From the NCBI GenBank assembly GCA_002118135.1, contig BDIU01000091.1, positions 62,001-126,000 of the forward strand: a stretch of 64,000 nucleotides of DNA, in the 5' to 3' direction. The notes beneath the pieces are model-generated. The model worked only from the letters and a program-made list of their open reading frames with translations. It ran no database searches and was not told the DNA's origin. Numbering within the stretch: the first letter of the stretch is position 1; the number at the start of each line of letters is the position of its first letter. The DNA is from Trebouxia sp. TZW2008. Its lineage: Eukaryota > Chlorophyta > Trebouxiophyceae > Trebouxiales > Trebouxiaceae. Below are positions 55,801-64,000 of this stretch, in pieces. The position numbers were made by a program, and so were the translations under genes.

Positions 55801-58800
55801 ATACACTCCAAAGAATTGGGATATGAAGGTAGTCAATCTCTCTGCCAAGCGCATCTTGCTGTTGACCGCCAAAAAGGGCATCATGTTTGTACATTCTGTA
55901 TTGTTGCTGTCATTATTCTGTCACAATGGCTTCCTGTTTGACCCACAAGGGTCGTACTTGCTCACAACCGCTTGTTGCAAATTGTGCAAACAATGCGCCT
56001 GACATCACTGCTAGCATTGCTGACTCAAATAATGACTGCAGGAAAGTCTTTTGCTTGATGCAATGTATGCTGACAACTCTAAAAGCTGTCATTGCCTGCA
56101 GGTGAAACTGACCTATCGTGATGAGCTTGGGCACATACAGACAATCCCAAGAAGCTGTAATGATGCAGCTCTCAGGGAACAAGTATATGTATGGCAGGCT
56201 TTGAAGCTTGCTGTTGGTGTGCTGCCCATGTTTGTCCCTGTGACAGACGTTGACTCCGACAAGCACCCAACACCAGGCGGAGTTGCTCAGGTGTGGACAG
56301 CATGAGCATATGCAATGAGTGGTTGTGAACGGGAAGGCTTCACGCACTGTACTTGAGTGTTCTGTTTTTCTGGCAAGTCACAAAGCTTTGCTGCCTTTCT
56401 GTATGGCCTCTGCATGCCAGCACCTAACATTAGTGTGTGGAATGCATTGCAGCTCTACCTGGCATATGTGCCAAAAAGCAAGACGGAGACACTGCGCATT
56501 GCTGCCAAGCATGTGGGCATTGTCCTTGAGCAGGACACGGTAGGTGCCACTGCCATCTTGCTGCCTATACTCACACTACAACTGTTGCATCATCAGTAGC
56601 ATGACGTATGTGCATGCATTTTTACGACTTCTGTTAGTTCCTCTTGCTTGATGTCACAGGTCACACAAAAGTGTTTGTTGCAGCTGTATTTTGCTAGCTT
56701 TGCACAGCTGCAGATCCTCTGCACACCACCGGTGTCTCTTACTGTTACTTCTGCACCACTACTGCCCAGCTGCTGTATTTGGGTTGGGTGTTTCCAAGTC
56801 TTGTTGCCGCTGCTCTGCACAAGGCATGCTGTTGCAATTTGCAGTGTGTGGTGATCTGGGAGGGCAAGGTCTTGCATGTCGGCGTGGACTTGGGCTTGGT
56901 GGCAATAGCAAAAAGCAGGCATGACTGTCTGGCTGAGCTGGATATGGCATGCACTCATGTGAGTCTATTGCAGCTCTGTGCTCAATTGCATGGTAGAAAG
57001 CCCTGAATGCAACAGCAGTCTGAAAGAATTTTAGTGTGAGAAAGCAACCCATCGTTGCCATCAACTTGCCAAACTTGGACATCCCGGCAGCTTAGACAAC
57101 GACAGCTTGCTCCTTCATGATGCTACCTGCTCTGGACCCAGAAAGTCAGCTTGGATCTGTCTTTGCTGTCGACCTGCTAAACTCAAGACATCTAAGCAGA
57201 CTACCCAATTCTCGTCATGCAGCTTGCTGCTTGCATGGTGCTCCTTGATCAGGTCTGCACATTTACTGTTGAGCATTCAGCCAGCGCATGGTGAGAGGTA
57301 ATCAGACAATGTCCCATGCTGCAGGCCTTTATGATGGTGCCGCGAACATTCACTACCTTGCACAGCAAAGATCAGCTCACGGACCAAGGGCCGCTACTGA
57401 GGGCATTGCGTGAGAAGGTCAGAGAGCCAGAGATTGGCATCAGAGCAGGCTACTTCTTGTCACAGATGATGAATGAGCATGAACAGAAAGCCACCATATC
57501 ACATGATGGGCAGACGCTCCACACCAATGGGGCCGAATTCAAGCAAAACATGGTCATCACTTTGAAGAGGTGGGTTGTGGGCATTTTTGGGCATTTTTCC
57601 TTACCTTGCATCAGGCCTTTTCTGTATGAGCTGCATGGCTCACTGCATGCCCATGTTGCAGCAACAAGCAACTCTTCATGCAAAGTTGTCTCCTATCTGC
57701 CTTCTGCAGTGTGTTTGAAACATTATATGTGAAACATGCAGACACCTCAATTTCACTGTATCCTACATTTGTTTGCAGCAATGCCAAGATTGCGCCTGAA
57801 TACAAGCACTTTGCGGATGTCAAGCTGCGTCTGTTGGGCTTCAGTCAAGACAGTAGTGGCACCGCTAATTCATCTTCTCAGGCCTGTACCAACACTGTTC
57901 TGCTGACTGTTGCTCCCTATACTGGCTCTTTGGACAAGCCTGTCCTGGAAAGCTATCAGGTTCCTTTGACAAACCACTTCATGGCACAGGTATAATATGG
58001 TACAGTAATTTCTTCCTGTAATGGCTGCGTTGGCTTCCGCGAAGATTGTCCTTGTATTGAACTGTCCTTACTCAGAGGTGCCATTACAGTCAGAATGCAG
58101 TGCTTGATCACCAATTGCGTTGTTTCTCCAAAGAGAAGTTGCTGTATGACCGTCAAATGTTGCCTTCAACAGATTCTGCATCCTTGCTTGCCGTATGCTT
58201 GCACGCAGGATGGCAGCAAGCTGCCATTGTCTTGCTTGTCTCCTGTGAATTTTTGCATGAATGTGATAGCTCTTGCAAGTTATTTGGCCATTTCTGCCCA
58301 TTTTGGCTGGAGTGAGCGTTTGTATTTATGTTTAGCAAGTTCTGCATGAATGCGACAGCCCTCTGGTACTTCTGTCCATTTTGTCTGGAATGCGCACGCT
58401 CAAGTTGTGTCACTGCTTTGCAAGTTCTGCATGATTGTGACAGCTCGTGGCCACCCCTCTCTGGAATAGGAATTCTTGGCTTGAATTTTTGTGGTATGGA
58501 CATGTCTGCAAAATGCTGAACACTAGGTTGCCTCAGGTCGTGCGGTTTGGTCAAGTCAAGGGATCAAACCCTCCAGGTTGTCTGAGGAAGATCTGGAATG
58601 ACATTGATTTGTCTGACTTTCATCAGTTGAACATCAGGCATCCTGACCGCGACGCTCAAGACAAGCCTGCCTGGCGAGATAAGACTTGTGCCGCACACAC
58701 CTAGCAGAATATGCTGGAAAATGTAATGATTGTTGTTGTTATTATTTTGGCCTTGCAAATTCAGGTCAGCAGCCAGGAGCTGGAATCTGCAGCTGCTAGC

Positions 58801-61800
58801 TGGACAGACCCAGCTTCTATTGCAATCATCAAGCAGACAAGTCTTGGTTCAGCTGGGCAGCGCAAAACACGTCTGGCAGCAAAAGCAGGCGAGCTTGAGC
58901 GGTGCACGCGTTTCACGGCTGGGGACGTTACGCCAGATCAGCATACACAAGTCTTCTCAGTGAGTGGCAGGAGCACACAGACTAGCGGCTGCATCTCTTA
59001 TTCAGTTCTGAAGAAGCAAAAGTTCACCACAGCTGCATTTGAGTACAGGCTGGATGGTCACTCTCCTCAGCAAGTCAAGCAATCTACCCCTTACTTGCTA
59101 CGTGCTTCACAAGAGCAGCAGGTCACATTTGGCAGCATTGGAGACTCACAGGCAGCCTCTGGAGGCAAGTATTTTGACAAGTCTGGCAGCTATGAAGTCA
59201 GATGGTGCTTGGGCCAGGCAAGGTTTGCCACCAGCCTTCAAAACTTGACTCCTCAGCTTAGTCATGGTCAGAATCTCCCAAACACTGTGCAGACCATCAG
59301 AAGCCAGTGGTTCAAGGTTGTGGTTGAAGAACCCACCATGGCAGACGCAGATACATGTGTTTGTGTGGAGTCGCCTGTTGAGGCAATGTGCGGCATGCCT
59401 ATCACTGTGAAGCTGGCCTTTCGACGTAACATGCGATATGTGACGCCAAGTCCGGAGGACATGAAGCAATTACAAGTCACGGCTGAACCGATGCTGGATA
59501 TCAGGTAATGTGCATTGATGTCTAAGCCATGTCTTGACGCAATGTGACATAGTTATCTGGGCATGCCAATTCTGCTAACATTCAAGGTGATATCTTCAAC
59601 ACACAGCCATCTGGACATATGCTGAATCCAAGCTATTGTAAACCAGAATATGAAACTTCTGCTTCTTGTTTCAAATCAGCACCGCCTTGTGTTGGCTGGC
59701 GTGCATGTCATCTTGGTACAGTAATCTCTTCATATAATGACTGCATTGTTTACCAAGAAACACGTATCTACATCACAGTTTCCTTACTCAGCAGTACCAC
59801 TGTAGTCAGAATGCAGTGCTTGGTGCCCAGTTGCATTGTTGTTACATCGAGAATGCCCTTGAATCGAGTATCCTTATATTGAGAAATTACTGTACTAAAA
59901 AGTGTTCTGTGCTGATCTTGTAGCAAGCTCAACCTGAGCTGGGAGAAGCCGCCTGATGCAGACTCAAAGGGCATGTTGTTGGTACTTCACAATGTGGACT
60001 TGGCTGTCAGCTTGGGGCGGCAACACATTACCATAACTGTTGAGCATGACAAGATCTTTAATTCCTTCACATGCTCTTTTGAGTGCACCTTTGTAGCTGG
60101 CATGCCTGCAAGCATTGAAGGAGTGTCAGACACATCCCCGGAGCAGAACCATAAAGCCCTTGCGTCGCGTGATGTCAGATTTCACTTCCAAGATGCTCAA
60201 GGCTCTCAGGTAAGGTTTCCGGCAAATTCTGCTTGAGCAAACTCTGCATTGCTTTGCATTCCAAGGCGTTTTCCAATGCGGCAGCAAAGCTGTCAATGCC
60301 TTTTGCAAAAGTATAAACTGTAGACTGGAAGAGGCTTTGTAGAAGAGCTTTTTCCAATCATAAACTAAATGATGTGTTGTCAAATTGACAGCAATTCGCT
60401 AGATCTTTTTCCAGATGCCATCTCCAAGCAAGCAACTCAATGAAATGTGCAGCTTTTCTCTGCGCATGTTCTGCCTGTACTGTCAAAATCTTGCACAGAC
60501 TTGTAGTATATGGCGCATACGCTTTTGAACACATTGCTGTCACAGGGCATTTACTTCAATACTTTTTGAATGCGTAATGAACACTTGAGGCGTACAGTAA
60601 TCTCTCAACATAACTACTGCATTGATTACCAAGAAATGCAGTGCTTGGATCCCAGTTGCATTGTCATTGCATCGAACATGTCTGTACATCGTGAGTCCTT
60701 ATATTGAGAGATTACTGTAACGTGATGCACATTGCTGCAGTGTGCGCGGCTCCCTGCGAACCTCAAGCCTGGCCTGATTGGACCCTTCAGCGGCACACCA
60801 GCCTTAGAATGGGATGAGGGTAGCAAGGAGTACTTCACCAGTTTCAGAGGCTGCAAGGCACAGAGCCCCTTGCATGTCAGTGATAGCGGAAATGCAGCTC
60901 TGCATGACATGGTTCTGCCCATCAGCATGCAAGGGCCAGATGGTGCCAGTCCTAGCAGCAGCAGCTCTAGCAGTGTGTCAAACACTGGCCTGGGGCTGTT
61001 GCATGATGCTGGAAAGGCTATGGCCTGCGTCTTATGCAAGGGAGATGTTGTAGAGTATGGAGACGACAGACAGATGGGGATCATTGACAGCATTGAGTGG
61101 CCTGCAATTGCCCATGGCATACAGCAGAGCAACACTGCAGTGCCTGGAGAGAAAGTGAAGATCGCAATCACTCCTCTAAAGCCCTGTAGCAACTTGCCTC
61201 AGCATGTCGTGCCAAAGGTGCCGCGGTCAGCTAACATCACTGCCAGCCAAATCAGCGCACAGCTGCATGTGCTTAGCTCAGATGCAGCCAACAGTGCTTT
61301 TCCTCAGGGTCTCAAACACTGCAAAATTGGTGACAAAGTCAGGTTCTGTGCTGATGAGGCTCTCCTTGCTCAGATGGCAGGCAGCTCTCCTGCTTGGTAC
61401 AGTTGGGAGCGCATGACAATCAGCTGCTTGAAATTAGATGCACATGGACAAGCGGAGTCAGGGATCTGCAGGTAATGTGTTGTTGCAAGCACATTCACCA
61501 TTACCTTTTGCCTATGCGATGTGCATGCACTTTGCAGCTTGCATAAACAAAGCTGCATTTCCACCTACATCATAATGCTGACACAATACAGTCCAAGAAT
61601 CGATGTCGGGGCAACTTGCTACATGCACTTGCATGGTTGCATGTCACCTCTGGTTTGTCAGCCAAGAGTCTCAATGTCACCTGTGCAGGTTCACAAGCAT
61701 GCAAGTCGCAGCAAGCCCTGAGCCTGTGCAACACCTGCTACTCAGAAGCAAACCATCAGCATTTGGCAACAATGAGAAAGGAGCAGCCATGGAGGAAGCA

Positions 61801-64000
61801 ATCATGCGAGGTAGCCTGTCAATCTTTCATGTGCACTTGAGTGCTTTGCAGTGGACTCCCAGGCTTTTGTATGACTGTCACGCTGCAGGATTATAGATCA
61901 TGAGCAATTTATCCCCACACCTTGCATCATGACTATCATCAACTGCACAGCTCTGAGCATTCATATGTTTGTGAGCGGCAATCTGCTTTGATTGAGTGAC
62001 TTCTGGCTTGTATCATCATTGTTTTGCCTTTTGCCCCTGCGTGCCAGCATCTGCAGTGGCTCCAGCGATGAGACATTTGTACTCAGAACGACACTCGACT
62101 CAGCTGTTTTGCAGATGAGAGTCTTGCAGCCGAGCTACACTTCTCCGTGCCGGCTGTCACAGTTGTCACAGGCTTGACTGCAATTCTCTTAGATGAGGCT
62201 GGCCGACCAGCGCGCCCCACAGAAGCTGGCAAGCACAAGATCAGCTGTAGTCATGCAGCAGGCGCTGTGACTTCTATCGTGGACCAGGCAGTATATGACT
62301 TGCCTGATATCAGCTTGGCAGCAGGATATGAACCCCAGACCTTTCGCTTCAAGCTGAAAGCTGTTGGCAGAGGCACTGCAGTGCTGTCGGAAGGCAACAT
62401 CATTGTCCAGCCAGTTCCACAAGGTTTCAGCCAGGAGTTGTGCCTTTCATTCGCACAAGCAGCGGCTGCAGAGCCAAGCAGCAGTGAGGCTGACCATGAG
62501 CACAACAGCAGCAACATTGTTCGTGCTGGAGAGGAAATTGCTGTGCTGTTGGGACTCAAGGGCACAGAAGCTGATGCGGGCCTCTTGCAAAATGCGCCAG
62601 ACTGGTTTGACTTGACACATGTCAAGATGGGGCTTGATGACACTCACATGGTCGCAGCAGAGTGCTCAGTCACAGGCAATCAGGGGTCCCTACAGTTCAA
62701 AGCTGTTGCTGTCCTCCCAACCAAGTCCTTGGCTCTTGGCAAGCAAACAATGCGACTCACTGGTCAAGCAACCTCAAAGGCACACAGCATGCCCGCTGAT
62801 GAGAGCAGCAGCATGGCTCAAGCCGTCAGGGGCAGCATGCCAGTCGAGCTCCATGGAGGTGAAGCCAGCAAAGTCATCTTCAAGAACGTACCACTGTCAG
62901 CTAAGGAGTTGAGTCCAGAGACCTTTGTTGTGGAAGTCAGGGATTGTGAGGACCATGTGACAGCACTTGCAAAAGGCGCCAAGCTGTTCTTGCAAGTCGG
63001 CATCGATGATGACGACAAGAGGGAGCTCAAGCATGCACCTCGCGCTTTGATTGGTCGATACTCCTGCAAGCATCCCTTGGAGCTGTTGCCAGGTCAATAC
63101 CCCCTGGACGTCATTGGTGAAGGCTGTGACATTGAGCTGGCGGCAACGCAACAGCTTGTGATATCTGAAAGTAACTTCATAACCTCACTAGAGCTGGCAA
63201 CATGGCCCCAGCAGGTGACAGCTGGTGAGTCAAGTGCCGTGACTGTGCAGCTGCAAACACACAATGGGCTCTTAGATGCAACAGAATCAGCAGTGCGACA
63301 ATGTTGCAAGGCCACATTGGGCCAGGTAGTTTTGAAACTGACCCGAGCAGACCTGACAGCCCGCCTTGTCACATTTGAGGGCCCTGCTCCCAAAGCACCT
63401 GGCACACACCAGTTGCAAGTCACTTGGGTTGAGGAGCGCAACACCTACAAGTCGCAATTGAAGGCAGCTGTTGCAAGATCTCTTGACTGGGTCCCTGACA
63501 CCTTAAGACACGCACCTGGTGTTGCTGCAATAGAAGCAGAGATCAGAGTGAACATAGGACCAGTGGCTCAGCTGCTTGCCAAAAGCCCTACAGAATTGTC
63601 TGAGCCCCTGCACCCTGCAGCACACAAGCTGCCAGCAGTAGAATGGACCTTTGCCGATAGGCAGTTGAATGAATATGCAAATCTCATGCCAAAAAACTTG
63701 CCAGCACAGCTGACATTCCAGGCCACAATCTCCAATGTTGATGAGGACGCTGCTGAGTCAACTACCTCATCAGAACCCCCAAATCTACCACATTTTCAGT
63801 CCAGTCAAACCTCAGTCTGCGCGTGGCATGTGAACACAGCCACAGCTTCTTTCAGCCTGCCGTCAGAGATCAGAGTCCTTTCAGACCAGCCTTGCGGCTT
63901 AGAAGGTCACAACAACCTACAGCTACAGATTGCCATCACAGATCGCCATCACAGATCGCACTGATGTCGCACCTGTCAACTTCAGATTCATCTACTCTGA
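52886..64000 (+). CDS. GHKL ATPase / SMCHD1-GMI1-like large protein, partial (3' part beyond window edge)
   Basis: A long multi-exon plus-strand gene. Secure exons: 52886-53092, 53173-53341, 53379-53535, 53720-53828, 54332-54421, 58765-59504, 59924-60209, 60741-61471, 61689-61810 and 62115 onward. Likely further exons lie near 54121-54235, 54530-54680, 55017-55141, 55671-55830, 56102-56289, 56452-56540, 57325-57570 and 57780-57990. TATEDLMDNLVNAT matches the ATP-binding N-box (E..DN) of GHKL ATPases. RRGNFGHWGWGLQ resembles the later Gly-rich lid. The long region after 58765 has beta-rich, Ig-like stretches (e.g. GESSAVTVQL), as in SMCHD1 and plant GMI1, chromatin/DNA-repair proteins that end in an SMC hinge. 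A hinge would lie beyond the window. Family assignment rests on layout and short motifs. The exon near 54121 does not join in phase, and a 13-bp duplication at 63932-63957 breaks the frame. Confidence 0.5.
58001..58146. mobile_element. MITE-like element (TACAGTAATTTCTTC ... end GCTGTA)
   Basis: Starts TACAGTAATTTCTTCCTGTAA, contains TTACAGTCAGAATGCAGTGC, and ends with a decayed inverted copy (AGAGAAGTTGCTGTA). It lies in an intron of the GHKL gene, directly before a LINE fragment and local 90-bp repeats (58240-58450). Confidence 0.65.
58240..58450 (+). repeat. Intronic repeats, about 80-100-bp units (3 copies)
   Basis: Three imperfect copies sharing TTCTGCATGAATGCGACAGC and TGTCCATTTTGTCTGGAATG-type sequence in an intron of the GHKL gene. 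Confidence 0.6.
58465..58745 (+). mobile_element. LINE-type retrotransposon 3' end (longest copy)
   Basis: The plus strand encodes the C-terminal tail of a non-LTR retrotransposon polyprotein: FLWYGHVCKMLNTRLPQVV, RFGQVKG, a degraded GRPRK-type motif (PPGCLRKIW), then DKPAWRDKT and a stop. A TGTTGTTGTTATTATT tail follows at 58730-58747. This order (W.GHV.R...RLP, FG.VKG, R..W, DR..W) is characteristic of the end of CR1/L1-type ORF2. The element is 5'-truncated and ends about 20 bp before a coding exon of the GHKL gene. Confidence 0.75.
59717..59894. mobile_element. MITE with terminal inverted repeats, 178 bp
   Basis: TACAGTAATCTCTTCATATA at the left and TATATTGAGAAATTACTGTA at the right form imperfect inverted ends. 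Contains the internal GTAGTCAGAATGCAGTGCTT block. It lies in an intron of the GHKL gene. Confidence 0.8.
60593..60719. mobile_element. MITE with terminal inverted repeats, 127 bp
   Basis: The cleanest copy: TACAGTAATCTCTCAA at the left is the exact complement of TTGAGAGATTACTGTA at the right. The element begins and ends with TA, as for Tc1/mariner-pogo elements that duplicate TA. It has no coding capacity. At least seven diverged copies lie elsewhere in the window. Confidence 0.85.

Overview
The window looks like nuclear DNA of a green alga. Genes are intron-rich with GT-AG (a few GC-AG) junctions, one enzyme has a plastid-transit-like N-terminus, and the protein repertoire (WDR11, GMI1/SMCHD1-like, CLC channel, PP2C, phytanoyl-CoA dioxygenase) is eukaryotic. 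Mid-range base composition and long introns would suit a trebouxiophyte, but that placement is inference. I rebuilt gene models by hand from splice sites and codon phase. Most close exactly, with a whole number of codons and matching phases at every junction.

Layout: (1) 1-3747, minus: unrecognised gene, cut by the window edge. (2) 4785-11828, minus: secreted/type I membrane protein with a signal peptide, a Frizzled-like cysteine-rich region and a C-terminal membrane anchor. (3) 12433-15977, minus: PP2C-type protein phosphatase with a likely plastid transit peptide. (4) 16442-20646, plus: unrecognised Ser/Arg-rich protein. (5) 21661-25956, minus: CLC-family chloride channel/transporter. (6) 28404-30294, plus: von Willebrand A protein with a Gln/Pro-rich N-terminus. 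(7) 30960-48545, minus: WDR11 orthologue in 22 exons over 17.6 kb. (8) 49091-51951, plus: phytanoyl-CoA dioxygenase family enzyme. (9) 52886 to beyond 64000, plus: large GHKL-ATPase/SMCHD1-GMI1-like protein, cut by the window edge. Pairs 3/4 and 7/8 are divergent with about 0.5 kb between start codons. Pairs 4/5 and 6/7 are convergent. The genes do not form an obvious pathway.

The most striking feature is how the introns have grown. In at least five of the nine genes, single exon-intron junctions have been copied in tandem. Copies upstream of an exon carry the 3' splice site plus the first part of that exon. Copies downstream carry the last part of the exon plus the 5' splice site. The working exon is always the inner one, so the duplications leave the mRNA unchanged while filling introns with decoy splice sites and exon fragments. 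About fifteen independent arrays follow this rule, and in gene 4 one such copy appears to have become a new coding exon.

Mobile DNA is present but minor: at least eight copies of a short terminal-inverted-repeat element with ends TACAGTAATCTCT, and three 3' ends of a LINE-type retrotransposon with TTA/TTG-rich tails. A 13-bp tandem duplication near the right edge breaks the frame of gene 9.
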